Positions 35,640 to 44,314 of a stretch of DNA of 64,000 nucleotides are shown piece after piece. Numbering within the stretch: position 1 is the first letter of the stretch; each line of letters starts with the position of its first letter. Origin of the DNA: Cytobacillus oceanisediminis 2691 (GTDB lineage: Bacteria; Bacillota; Bacilli; Bacillales; Cytobacillaceae); NCBI RefSeq assembly GCF_000294775.2, contig NZ_CP015506.1:2827501-2891500 (forward strand), given 5' to 3'. Position numbers and translations under genes: made by a program. Under the pieces are notes generated by a model. It had not been told where the DNA came from. It worked only from the letters and a program-made list of their open reading frames with translations, and ran no database searches.

Positions 35640-37157
35640 TTGAAAGAAAACCAGGTAGTTTGGGGTTCAAGGATTGGATTTATATTGGCAGCAATGGGTA
35701 TGGCAGTGGGTACCGGAAATATTTGGAGGTTCCCGCGAATGGTTGCTGAACATGGCGGAGGTTCTTTCTTAATCGGCTGGGCCATTTTTTTATTTGTCTG
35801 GTCATTGCCGCTTATCATGGTTGAAATATTCATCGGAAGAAGAACCAGAATGGGAACGATGGGATCCTTTGGAGAATTTATCGGCAAAAAATTTGCCTGG
35901 TTTGGACCTATTATCACGATCGTTTTAGCCGGAATCACATTTTATTATTCTGTAGTAGTGGGATGGACTTTTAAATACTTCATCTTAGCATTACAGGGAA
36001 CTTTTACAAAAAAAATTGACTCAGCTGCCCAGTGGGAAAACTTTACGGGTCATGCGGCAGAACCAGTCATTTATCACTTTATTGCAGCTGCTCTTTGTGG
36101 AATTGTCGTTTTTATAGGGGTTACAAAGGGAATTGAAAGAATATCTAAGATTTTCCTGCCGCTTTTATTCCTCTTACTCATCTTTACTGCTTTCCGCTCC
36201 ATCACCTTGCCGGGAGCAATAGAAGGGCTTTCATACATGTTTACACCTCAGTGGGAATATCTAGGGAAAGCATCAACTTGGCTTCAAGCTTTATCCCAAT
36301 CTGCATGGTCAGTCGGTGCTGGCTGGGGATTGTATGCCACATATGCCATTTATACAAAAAAACGTGATGACATTGCCCAAAATTCGTTAACAGCAGGCCT
36401 CGGAAACAACTCAGTCGAATTACTTGCCGGTTTAACCATCATTCCAGCTATCTTTGCTTTAGCGCCTTCGCAAGAATATATTACCCAGGCAACAAGTTCA
36501 GGCAACACCGGATTAACCTTTATTTATATGGTAGAATTGATTAGCGTCATGCCGCAGACTTATATCTTTGGCGTTGCATTTTTTGGTGCATTGGCATTTG
36601 CAGCTTTTACTTCATTAGTTGCAATGGTTGAATTGATTACTAGAAACCTGTCAGACTATGGAATCCGCAGAAACAAAGCAATCCTCCTAACTGTTGTTTT
36701 GATTTTTCTTGGAGGGATCCCTTCAGCCATTAATATGAAAGTGTTCAATAACCAGGATTGGGTTTGGGGAGTTGCGCTGCTGCTTTCATGCTTCCTATAT
36801 GCGTACGCTGCGATAAAATATGGTGTCGAAAAAATGCGTGACGAGATAAATGAAGTCAGCTTCATTAAGATAAACAAATGGTGGGTTTATTCCATTAAGT
36901 ATTTAATACCCGCTCTGTTTGTCATTGTAACTGGATGGTGGCTATATCAGGGTGTGACATGGTATCCTGACACTTGGTGGAAGCCATTCGAAGAATTTAA
37001 TGTTGGAACAATAATCCTGCAGCTCGGAATTACTTTCCTGCTTGCATTCGTGCTGCTTCGATTTAATAAAAGATTAAGAAGCTCTGTAATAGAAGAAGGA
37101 CTAAACGATCAAGAAACTCCGATTCCTTCAAATACAGACATCAAGGAGGAATTATAA
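35640..37157 (+). CDS. Neurotransmitter:sodium symporter family (NSS/SNF) transporter
   Basis: Twelve-helix sodium-coupled amino acid transporter of 505 residues. Helix 1 has the family motif AAMGMAVGTGNIWRFPRMV with the unwound sodium/substrate-binding part, and later GAGWGLYATYAIYTKK and GLGNNSVELLAGLTIIPAIF follow. TTG 35640 fits AAAGGGG upstream better than TTG 35631. The next gene encodes the 35-residue partner and overlaps by one base. Substrate is likely a neutral or zwitterionic amino acid; the flanking catabolic genes suggest it is degraded. Confidence 0.92.
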   Translation: MKENQVVWGSRIGFILAAMGMAVGTGNIWRFPRMVAEHGGGSFLIGWAIFLFVWSLPLIMVEIFIGRRTRMGTMGSFGEFIGKKFAWFGPIITIVLAGITFYYSVVVGWTFKYFILALQGTFTKKIDSAAQWENFTGHAAEPVIYHFIAAALCGIVVFIGVTKGIERISKIFLPLLFLLLIFTAFRSITLPGAIEGLSYMFTPQWEYLGKASTWLQALSQSAWSVGAGWGLYATYAIYTKKRDDIAQNSLTAGLGNNSVELLAGLTIIPAIFALAPSQEYITQATSSGNTGLTFIYMVELISVMPQTYIFGVAFFGALAFAAFTSLVAMVELITRNLSDYGIRRNKAILLTVVLIFLGGIPSAINMKVFNNQDWVWGVALLLSCFLYAYAAIKYGVEKMRDEINEVSFIKINKWWVYSIKYLIPALFVIVTGWWLYQGVTWYPDTWWKPFEEFNVGTIILQLGITFLLAFVLLRFNKRLRSSVIEEGLNDQETPIPSNTDIKEEL

Positions 37158-37264
37158 TGACTGCATCTGCAATAATTATGATGATCTTTACCTTGGGCTT
37201 ATTCTGGGGGGGCTTTTCCTATATGATTTATAGAACCCTTACAACAGACTACCATGACAAGTAA
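37157..37264 (+). CDS. Small NSS transporter subunit, MetS-like, 35 aa
   Basis: A 35-residue single-helix membrane protein, MTASAIIMMIFTLGLFWGGF followed by a short basic/aromatic tail. It matches the 'methionine/alanine importer small subunit' type (MetS of Corynebacterium MetPS). GGAGG is at good spacing and its ATG overlaps the transporter stop codon (TAATG). In MetPS the small subunit is required for transport, so it is probably essential for the NSS protein here. Confidence 0.85.
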   Translation: MTASAIIMMIFTLGLFWGGFSYMIYRTLTTDYHDK

Positions 37265-37269
37265 TTAAA

Positions 37270-37318
37270 TAAAAAAGGTGCCAGGTACCATATTTCATGG
37301 TTAACCTGGCACCTTTTA
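37270..37318. terminator. Bidirectional terminator between NSS operon and amine oxidase
   Basis: Twelve-base arms AAGGTGCCAGGT (37275-37286) and complement (37304-37315) with A-run and T-run on the two outer sides. Confidence 0.88.
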
Positions 37319-37323
37319 TTTAT

Positions 37324-38643
37324 TTACTCCGTATGAACATAATGTTTGCTTAATAAATACCTATCTACTTTTCTGCTTACAGTTAATCCGTTCTCTATTG
37401 CCCCGTCAATGAAGCCTGCCCAGCCATTTGCATAAGTCGTACCAGCTAAAAACACAGAACCTTCAGGCGTGTTCCACTCTTCATGATAGGCAGTTAACTG
37501 TTTGGGTCTCAGCATTGGCCAGGTTTCTTTTGAGAACTCGTCATTGACCCAATCGTGTCCTGTGCTTTCAAGTACTTGTATATCCGGAATCCAGTATTTT
37601 AATGCCTCTTCTACCGCTTCCCTGTCGTTCGGATTCAGCTTTGCTGCACTTGGACCAAAACCGACAAGGATGCTATTGCCATCAGCATACCGATCCAAAT
37701 GAACTGAATTTAAAGAATAGCTGCCAGGGGCTAATGCATCGAATGGCTCTAATTCTCCTTTCACTTTTGCCCACACTTTAACGCCTTTTGAGGTTTGTCC
37801 CTCTCTGGAAGATTCCCTTTTTGCTTCTGAAAGCGATGGCTGGAACTCAATATTATTTAGTGTCGATAATGGTACTGTAACGATCACTGCCTTGGAAGCA
37901 TAACATTCCCCTTCTGCCGTAAAGACTTTAGCAGATCCATCTTCATGTTCAATTCGTCCAACGATAGCAGATAACTTAATTTCCGCACCACTGTCCGCAG
38001 CAATTGATTCGATTAACTTTCTGGTTCCATGTTTTATGCGGAAGCTCGAGACCATCGCACTGTGAGTATCCCAGTTTCCTTGGGAAAAAGCCCACCAGCG
38101 AAATATCTGTGTAACCGCACCCTCTGCAGGATCTCCGCAATAATCTGATCCAATCCAGCCATGCAGCACATCGAATTCTTCTGTTGTTAAATTGATATCT
38201 TTTAAGAATTGCTCTCCAGATACATGATCCATATTCCGGAAACTTTCTGTATAAAGGGGTTCAAATGGATATGGCATATGCTTATTGCTTTCCTTCATGA
38301 CCCTTTCAACAGTTGCTCTAAGCCTTGCTTTAAACTCATCAGCTGTTGATGAATAAGTTTTTCCGCCTGTAATCCAATACACTTTTTCTGCTTTTGGCCC
38401 TGAAGCCAGTTCAAGCCCATATCGTGTAATTTCAGACCATACATGCGGCTGATGCCAATGAACATATGTACCTCCCATTTCGAGGTCTAACCCTAAACGG
38501 TGATCCACCCATGTTCTGCCGCCAAGTCTATCACGCGCCTCCAGGACTAATACTTTTTTGCCCAGCATCTTTAACTCCCTTGCAGCAGTCAATCCGGAGA
38601 AACCTGCGCCAATGATAATAACATCATAATTTTTTATAGTCAT
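37324..38643 (-). CDS. Flavin monoamine oxidase family protein
   Basis: FAD-dependent amine oxidase of 439 residues. The dinucleotide loop VIIIGAGFSGLTAARELKML, LEARDRLGGRTW, the second GG-motif region MGGTYVHWHQPHVW, and the C-terminal FLAGTTYANGWAGFIDGAIE are standard for MAO-like enzymes. It would oxidise a primary, secondary or tertiary amine to an aldehyde. GGAGA is correctly spaced for ATG 38643 rather than 38652. It is the third gene of a leftward set with a Rieske oxygenase and an APC permease; a hairpin precedes it. Confidence 0.88.
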   Translation of the reverse strand: MTIKNYDVIIIGAGFSGLTAARELKMLGKKVLVLEARDRLGGRTWVDHRLGLDLEMGGTYVHWHQPHVWSEITRYGLELASGPKAEKVYWITGGKTYSSTADEFKARLRATVERVMKESNKHMPYPFEPLYTESFRNMDHVSGEQFLKDINLTTEEFDVLHGWIGSDYCGDPAEGAVTQIFRWWAFSQGNWDTHSAMVSSFRIKHGTRKLIESIAADSGAEIKLSAIVGRIEHEDGSAKVFTAEGECYASKAVIVTVPLSTLNNIEFQPSLSEAKRESSREGQTSKGVKVWAKVKGELEPFDALAPGSYSLNSVHLDRYADGNSILVGFGPSAAKLNPNDREAVEEALKYWIPDIQVLESTGHDWVNDEFSKETWPMLRPKQLTAYHEEWNTPEGSVFLAGTTYANGWAGFIDGAIENGLTVSRKVDRYLLSKHYVHTE

Positions 38644-38675
38644 TTTCTTCATTCTCCTCTCAGTTTCATGAAATA

Positions 38676-38706
38676 AACTGCAGCGCCTTATAGGCGAACT
38701 GCAGTT
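38676..38706 (-). terminator. Hairpin between APC permease and amine oxidase
   Basis: Nested arms AACTGCAG and CGCC with their complements around TATAA, followed on the minus strand by TATTTC. The weak T tract suggests partial termination or message protection inside the operon. Confidence 0.55.
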
Positions 38707-38715
38707 AAAATAATT

Positions 38716-40131
38716 TTATAGTTCATCCCTCACAGCTGGGGTTACATTCTCTGCATTAATAGGTAATGTGATCTTTTTGCGGGTATACATGAAGTAATAA
38801 TACACATAGCAAAGGGCTATAAACCCAAAGCCCCAATAAAGAGACGTTCTCTGTGTAGGATCAAAAGCCATAACTGCAAAGATGGACAGACACATGACAA
38901 TACATAAGATCGGAATAAATGGATATAAAGGGACCTTATATTTTAAATCCTCCACTTTCCCGCCATTTTTCGTATATTGTCTGCGAAACCCTATTTGTGC
39001 TGCGGCAATGGCCAGCCATGTAAGTGTGCCGCCAATTCCGCTGACAGCCAGAAGAACTACAAATAATGTATCTGCTGCTACATAACTAGTTAAAAGGGAT
39101 AACAGTGCAAAACCAAGAGTCACTAAAAGGGCATATGAAGGAACACCGCGCTTATTCAGCTTTCCAAAGACTTTTGGAGCCATCCCTGTTTCTGAAAGCG
39201 AATACATGATTCTTGTACAGGCGTAGAGACCCGTGTTTCCGACAGATAAGATGGCCGTTAAGATAACAAAGTTCATAATATCTGCTGCATATGGAATGCC
39301 TACCATATCAAAGACTGTTACAAACGGACTTTCCATTACCCCAGCCTCTTGCCATGGAACAATGGCTGATAAAACAAAGATAGCCAGAACATAGAATAGC
39401 AGGATTCTAAAAACGATAGTCCGAATGGCTCTGGGAATATTTTTTTCAGGCTCTTCGGTCTCTCCTGCAGCCACACCCATAATTTCCGAACCCTGAAAAG
39501 CATAGATCACAGACATCATTGAAATGAATACCCCAACCAAGCCAGCAGGGAATATACCGTCCCCAATGAAATTGGTTAAGTAAGGGGCTGGGGAGCCTTC
39601 CATAGAAATAACACCAAATATTGCACCTAATCCGATAATGATAAATAAGATGACAGTAAGGACTTTAATTCCAGCGAACCAATACTCTGTCTCAGCAAAA
39701 GCTTTCGTTGTAAGCGAATTAATTGAAAATAACAGAACGATAAAGATTGTACACCAAATCCATGTTTGAACATCTGGAAACCACCTTTTCATCAGCAATC
39801 CTGCAGCAACGAATTCAAGTCCGACATACATGGCCCAGCTTAGCCAATAGACCCAGCCGACAACAAAGCCGGTTGCAGGACCAATAAACTTGGTCGCATG
39901 CGCCTGAAAAGAACCTGAAACAGGCATAACAACAGACAATTCTCCCAGACAGACCATAGCCAAATACATTAGAAGACCGCCAACAAGGTATGCCATTATT
40001 GCCCCTGCGGGTCCAGCCTCCCCTATTGCATATCCCGAACCAAGGAATAGTCCTGTTCCGATAATTCCTCCCAGCGACATCATAAATAAGTGGCGGCTTT
40101 TCATTTGCCTTTTTAATGTTGATTGACCCAT
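38716..40131 (-). CDS. APC family amino acid permease
   Basis: Twelve-helix amino acid permease of the AAT group, 471 residues. It opens LKRQMKSRHLFMMSLGGIIG, the conserved helix 1 motif, and has helix 8-9 sequence VGNTGLYACTRIMYSLSETG and an EPEKNIPRAIR loop. Close relatives carry basic amino acids, GABA or proline. AGGGTG precedes ATG. It lies between the Rieske oxygenase and the amine oxidase, so it probably imports their substrate or a related amine. Confidence 0.88.
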   Translation of the reverse strand: MGQSTLKRQMKSRHLFMMSLGGIIGTGLFLGSGYAIGEAGPAGAIMAYLVGGLLMYLAMVCLGELSVVMPVSGSFQAHATKFIGPATGFVVGWVYWLSWAMYVGLEFVAAGLLMKRWFPDVQTWIWCTIFIVLLFSINSLTTKAFAETEYWFAGIKVLTVILFIIIGLGAIFGVISMEGSPAPYLTNFIGDGIFPAGLVGVFISMMSVIYAFQGSEIMGVAAGETEEPEKNIPRAIRTIVFRILLFYVLAIFVLSAIVPWQEAGVMESPFVTVFDMVGIPYAADIMNFVILTAILSVGNTGLYACTRIMYSLSETGMAPKVFGKLNKRGVPSYALLVTLGFALLSLLTSYVAADTLFVVLLAVSGIGGTLTWLAIAAAQIGFRRQYTKNGGKVEDLKYKVPLYPFIPILCIVMCLSIFAVMAFDPTQRTSLYWGFGFIALCYVYYYFMYTRKKITLPINAENVTPAVRDEL

Positions 40132-40171
40132 ATTTTCACCCTGCTTTCAGATTAAATTCAATCATTTCACT

Positions 40172-40185
40172 CGTAAGCGCTTACA
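40172..40185 (-). promoter_or_regulatory. cre-like site upstream of the APC permease
   Basis: TGTAAGCGCTTACG on the minus strand is a near-perfect palindrome differing from the cre consensus only at the end. It lies between the Rieske gene and the permease gene and suggests carbon catabolite control. Confidence 0.6.
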
Positions 40186-40202
40186 ATAATGGTGAAAATT
40201 TT

Positions 40203-41294
40203 TTAGTCTACGGCTGCGGCTGTATTTTTAGGAAGCGGCAGTACTCTTTCAAGATCTCTCTGAATCATTAAATGGAAATGATGAACCAGATTTTCGGTGA
40301 GCGAGAATCTCCCTTGTGAATAAGCCCCTGTCTCTATCCCTGTTTGTACCATCTCACAAATATCAAGATCTTCTTTTCTAACCAGCTCATCCATTTTCAT
40401 TAACTCTTTTTCTTCCTCTGTAATCTCATCACCCAAGAAAAACGTTGTGTACACATATTTTGTGGTTTTAGAGTCTATTGGTATCGATTGATGAATGGAT
40501 AGATTAGCTGGACCCGGATCGAAAGAAAACCATGTATTTGGATAAAGCCAATAATACCTGCCTCCTTGTCCCATCTCAAAGTCCAAATTTTTCCCCTTTA
40601 AGGGTGTTCCCTGATAAGAATAAAAATCGGACATGGTCATCTCGTATTGCTTCATATCAAGTTTTGAAACGAGTGTCTTATGTACGATTGAACAATGATC
40701 GCACTCGAGATAATTATCAATGCCTATTTTCCAATTTGAACGGCAGATCGTCTCTTTTACGGATACACGCTTTAAGCTTTCCAGGTCGTATTTTGCCACA
40801 TGCTTGAAAAGATCAGGGTATTGCACTTTCATTGAAACAGCATCCGGATTAAGATTGACAAAAATAAAAGAGTGCATAATTTCCAGTCTAATCATTTTTA
40901 AGCAAAAGTCCTGATGATCGAAATGATCGCACCCCTTCATATTCGGAGCTTTGAGGAGCGAACCATCTGTCCGGTACGTCCAGGCATGATAGGGACAAGT
41001 AAAAACGGCCTTATTCCCTTCCCCTTCAGCCAGCTTGGAAGCGCGATGAGAACAAACATTATAAAACGCCCGCAATTCTCCGTCCTGTCCGTGACTAATA
41101 ATAATGGGTCGGTCAGCCACATCAGCCGTAAAATAATCCCCCGGCTTGCTAACTTGACTCATATGTCCTGCATATTGCCAAGTCTTTCTGAAGATTTCTC
41201 TTTTTTCCGCCTCCAAAACTTTTGGATCCGTATAAATCCACGATGGCAGTGTATGAGCTTCACTTAAGGTATTACTGACTCTAACTTCTTTCAT
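40203..41294 (-). CDS. Rieske non-heme iron oxygenase, CntA/GbcA-like
   Basis: Oxygenase alpha subunit of 363 residues. The Rieske cluster ligands are C81, H83, C100 and H103 (CSHRASKL, CPYHAW) with the classic 16-residue gap. The catalytic iron site is E197, H200 and H205 in NYLECDHCSIVHKTL. A Glu rather than Asp before the first His, and this spacing, match carnitine monooxygenase (CntA/YeaW; E205, H208, H213), and NxLEC is also found in glycine betaine oxygenase GbcA. Substrate is therefore likely a quaternary or methylated amine. No reductase gene is nearby. GGAGGG precedes ATG; first gene of a set with permease and amine oxidase. Confidence 0.88.
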   Translation of the reverse strand: MKEVRVSNTLSEAHTLPSWIYTDPKVLEAEKREIFRKTWQYAGHMSQVSKPGDYFTADVADRPIIISHGQDGELRAFYNVCSHRASKLAEGEGNKAVFTCPYHAWTYRTDGSLLKAPNMKGCDHFDHQDFCLKMIRLEIMHSFIFVNLNPDAVSMKVQYPDLFKHVAKYDLESLKRVSVKETICRSNWKIGIDNYLECDHCSIVHKTLVSKLDMKQYEMTMSDFYSYQGTPLKGKNLDFEMGQGGRYYWLYPNTWFSFDPGPANLSIHQSIPIDSKTTKYVYTTFFLGDEITEEEKELMKMDELVRKEDLDICEMVQTGIETGAYSQGRFSLTENLVHHFHLMIQRDLERVLPLPKNTAAAVD

Positions 41295-41438
41295 AATTTT
41301 TCCCTCCTTTTACAAATACATCTAAAAATACTAAAATCAGTGTATTAAGTTTATTTTAAATTAAAAATATTCTGAATTATATGTTTAAATTGAACAAAAA
41401 CAGGGATTATAAAAAAACTTTTTTTGGTTTTTTCATCT

Positions 41439-41468
41439 AAAAAACTGCAGGCAACTAGGTCTGCAGTT
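41439..41468 (-). terminator. Terminator of the amino acid ABC transporter operon
   Basis: Arms AACTGCAG/CTGCAGTT with a ten-base loop, followed on the minus strand by six T residues, 20 bases after the ATPase stop codon. Confidence 0.8.
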
Positions 41469-41487
41469 CACTTACTCTTATTATTGA

Positions 41488-42240
41488 CTAATCATTAACT
41501 TGCATTAGAAACCGTTTTGTTCGATCTTCCTTCGGGTTGTTAAAAATGTCTTCAGAGTTTCCTTCCTCTACAATTACACCGCCATCCATGAAGATGACTC
41601 TGTCAGCTACCTCTTTCGCAAATTTCATTTCATGTGTGACAACTACCATGGTCATGCCTTCATTCGCCAAGTCCTTCATTACCTGGAGAACCTCCCTGAC
41701 AAGTTCGGGATCTAATGCCGATGTAGGTTCATCATAAAGCATTACATCCGGGTTCATTGACAGCGCTCGGGCTATTGCTACACGCTGCTGCTGTCCTCCT
41801 GATAGCTGTGCAGGATAATGGTGACAGCGTTCTCCAAGTCCGACTTTTTCAAGGAGAGTATGCGCTAATTTCGCTGCTTGTTCTCTCTCCATTCCCTGTA
41901 CAACTATTGGACCTTCCATGACGTTTTCAATTGCCGTTTTATGAGGAAACAAATTAAATTGCTGAAATACAAATCCAGTTCTTTTCCGCAGCTCTCTTAT
42001 TTCATTTTTACGTGAACGATTTGGCTTACCTCCTGCAGCTATTATTTGAGATCCAATTTGAATGGTACCTTCAGTTGGTTCCTCTAAAAAGGTTAAACAG
42101 CGGAGGAGAGTGGATTTACCTGAACCGCTTGGTCCCATCAAGACAACTACTTCACTCTTATTTACAGAAAGGTTTATTCCATGAAGAACTTCCGTTTCTC
42201 CGAATCTTTTCTTTAAATTTTCTAATTGTATTACACCCAT
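41488..42240 (-). CDS. Polar amino acid ABC transporter, ATP-binding protein
   Basis: GlnQ/ArtM-type ABC ATPase of 250 residues. Walker [16 protein letters not shown]-loop [14 protein letters not shown], signature [15 protein letters not shown], Walker [17 protein letters not shown] and switch [15 protein letters not shown] are complete and typical of polar amino acid importers. ATG 42240 is used; the upstream GTG overlaps GGAGGAG. Last gene of the operon binding protein - lysine dehydrogenase-like - permease - ATPase. Confidence 0.93.
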   Translation of the reverse strand: MGVIQLENLKKRFGETEVLHGINLSVNKSEVVVLMGPSGSGKSTLLRCLTFLEEPTEGTIQIGSQIIAAGGKPNRSRKNEIRELRKRTGFVFQQFNLFPHKTAIENVMEGPIVVQGMEREQAAKLAHTLLEKVGLGERCHHYPAQLSGGQQQRVAIARALSMNPDVMLYDEPTSALDPELVREVLQVMKDLANEGMTMVVVTHEMKFAKEVADRVIFMDGGVIVEEGNSEDIFNNPKEDRTKRFLMQVND

Positions 42241-42341
42241 GATTGCCCCCACTCCTCCGATTTGGCAGAATAATATTATAAATCTTAAGGGCTGCTCTTT
42301 TTATAAGAAAATGCACTTTAATTGCTGAAAATCCAATGAAA

Positions 42342-42998
42342 TTATACGGCTACATGCTTGGAAGCGCGTTTTTCAAACCGATCCAATATAGCTGTAAAGA
42401 ATGCAATCAAAACCCAATAAAGTGCAGCTGCAACCAAGTAAATTGTCAGCGGCTCAAACGTTTTGGCTATTATCAAAGAAGACATTTGCAGCAACTCTGT
42501 AACAGTAATGACAGATACCAGGGAAGTATCCTTGATTAAAATGATAAAGGTATTCGACATGGTCGGTATGGCTACTCGTAAGCTCTGCGGCAGAATTGTA
42601 TGTCTCATGGCCTGGCTATAGGTCATTCCCAGTGATACAGCTGCCTCCATCTGTCCCTTGTCAATTGATAGGATGGACGCGCGAAATGATTCAGATAAAT
42701 ACGCCCCAGCGTTTAAGCTTAATGCGAGAATCCCGGATGGAATGGGATCAAGTTCAATATTTATTTGCGGCAAACCATAATAAATGACAAAAATTTGTAC
42801 AAGCAGCGGAGTTCCCCGAAAGACAGATACATATGCTTCAGCGGCTTTAACTAATACGGTAATTTTTGAAATTCGTGCCAAAGCCGTAAAAAAACCAAGA
42901 AAAAGTGCAATCACAATGGATATCACAGCTAAAAATATAGTCATCAAGGTTGCATATAATAATGGCGGCAAGGCTTCTATTACAATTAAAAAATCCAT
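42342..42998 (-). CDS. Polar amino acid ABC transporter, permease
   Basis: HisM/GlnP-type permease of 218 residues with about five helices. Family motifs YVSVFRGTPLLVQIFVIYYG and the EAA loop EAAVSLGMTYSQAMRHTILPQSLRVAIP are conserved; the latter contacts the ATPase. GGAGG is seven bases before ATG 42998. It is 54 bases after the dehydrogenase gene and 101 before the ATPase. Confidence 0.93.
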   Translation of the reverse strand: MDFLIVIEALPPLLYATLMTIFLAVISIVIALFLGFFTALARISKITVLVKAAEAYVSVFRGTPLLVQIFVIYYGLPQINIELDPIPSGILALSLNAGAYLSESFRASILSIDKGQMEAAVSLGMTYSQAMRHTILPQSLRVAIPTMSNTFIILIKDTSLVSVITVTELLQMSSLIIAKTFEPLTIYLVAAALYWVLIAFFTAILDRFEKRASKHVAV

Positions 42999-43052
42999 AA
43001 GCACTCCTCCCCTTTAACTATCTTCTTCATCTAGGAATGGACATATTGATCT

Positions 43053-44207
43053 TTATACAAGGACTTCTTCTTTAAATCTTATGTTTATCCCTAATTCTCC
43101 CAATTGCTCCATGAATGAAGCAAAGCGGTCTTTAATAATTAGCTCTTCTACTGAAACAATGCCCTTTTCGGTAATTTTTCCTTCTGCAATCCAATTAGCC
43201 AAAAGCATAGCAGGAATAGCAGTGGTTTTTGCCATAGAGGTGATATTGCGTTCATAGTCATAAAAGTCAACCATTTCCCAGGTATATTTCGTTTGGACGC
43301 CTGACTTCCGTCCGTTAACTTCGACTCGTAAGACCGTGATATCTTCTTTCGTTTTGCCTTGAAGCTTTGGAGCTAATATTTTTTCAGAGAATGCACGAGG
43401 TCTAATTTTCGTTCCATTTATATCAATTGGTTCATCATTAAAAAAACCAAGCTGACTAAGGAACTTCATCCTCTCCCAATGTCCTTCATACCTTACCGTT
43501 TTTTCATATAGTCTCTTCACTTTATCTTTTAACGTATAGGCGGTACTATGTGCATCTGTAATGACCGCTTCACACATGCCAACCGGTTCAGGGAATGACA
43601 TTTTCTCTAATCCGGATAATGCCGGAAGTTCAACCAATTCGCCATTTTCAGCTGCTAATGCAGGTCTTGTATACAGGCCGAGTACGCTTTCGAGCCGGAA
43701 CACCACTTGGTACCATAAAGGCGGCTGGGGAAACCGCGGAATGCCTCCGCATGTCATAACTGCTTCGTCAGCCTCATCCAGCATTTCGATGCCTTGTGCT
43801 GCCAAAAAGTTAGTTATACCCGGCGCAACTCCGCAGCCTGGTACAATAACCACTCCAGCCTCTTTTGCTTTTTGATCAAGCTTTACTTTTTCCTCATACC
43901 TGGATCCAACTAAATCTACTAAGTGACATTTTTCTCTGATAGCTGCTTCAATAGCTAATGGACTTAAGGAATGCGGCAAACAAGCCACAGCAACATCCGC
44001 ATCCTTTAAAACATTTTGTATATCTTCAATTTTTTCAAGAGAAGCCTGTTTCCCATCTACCTTTTGGTTATTGGCTATTTCAACACACTTTTCCACACTG
44101 CTTTCAATTACGTCAACGGCAGTAACCGCTGCAATCTTAGGAAACTTTGCCAATTCACATACTACAGTCGTGCCTATCATTCCAGTCCCTAGAACAACAG
44201 CCCTCAT
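43053..44207 (-). CDS. Lysine 6-dehydrogenase-like protein (saccharopine dehydrogenase fold)
   Basis: A 384-residue NAD(P)-dependent enzyme. N-terminal Rossmann loop VVLGTGMIGTTVVCELAK, then VPGCGVAPGITNFLAAQG, TCGGIPRFPQPPLWYQVVF and VLGLYTRPALAAENG. These resemble, from memory, the lysine 6-dehydrogenase of Geobacillus stearothermophilus (LGVAPGMIN, VGGIPVRPEPPLEY, DPALIIRNG) in order and spacing, and length is alike (about 385). That enzyme converts L-lysine to 2-aminoadipate 6-semialdehyde, which cyclises to piperideine-6-carboxylate. Its position between genes for one amino acid importer supports a basic amino acid substrate. ATG 44210 or 44207 after GGAGGG. Confidence 0.75.
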   Translation of the reverse strand: MRAVVLGTGMIGTTVVCELAKFPKIAAVTAVDVIESSVEKCVEIANNQKVDGKQASLEKIEDIQNVLKDADVAVACLPHSLSPLAIEAAIREKCHLVDLVGSRYEEKVKLDQKAKEAGVVIVPGCGVAPGITNFLAAQGIEMLDEADEAVMTCGGIPRFPQPPLWYQVVFRLESVLGLYTRPALAAENGELVELPALSGLEKMSFPEPVGMCEAVITDAHSTAYTLKDKVKRLYEKTVRYEGHWERMKFLSQLGFFNDEPIDINGTKIRPRAFSEKILAPKLQGKTKEDITVLRVEVNGRKSGVQTKYTWEMVDFYDYERNITSMAKTTAIPAMLLANWIAEGKITEKGIVSVEELIIKDRFASFMEQLGELGINIRFKEEVLV

Positions 44208-44270
44208 CATTTTCCCTCCTCTTATAAATACTCTTTATAGGCTCTTCAATTAAATATATCCCTTTAAAGT

Positions 44271-44300
44271 AAAGACAGGAGAAGAGAAATTCCTGTCTTT
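44271..44300 (-). terminator. Hairpin between binding-protein and dehydrogenase genes
   Basis: Ten-base perfect arms AAAGACAGGA/TCCTGTCTTT with a ten-base loop and TTTACTTT following on the minus strand. Such hairpins after the binding-protein gene usually raise its level relative to the rest of the operon. Confidence 0.65.
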
Positions 44301-44314
44301 TAGGGAGAAATTCT

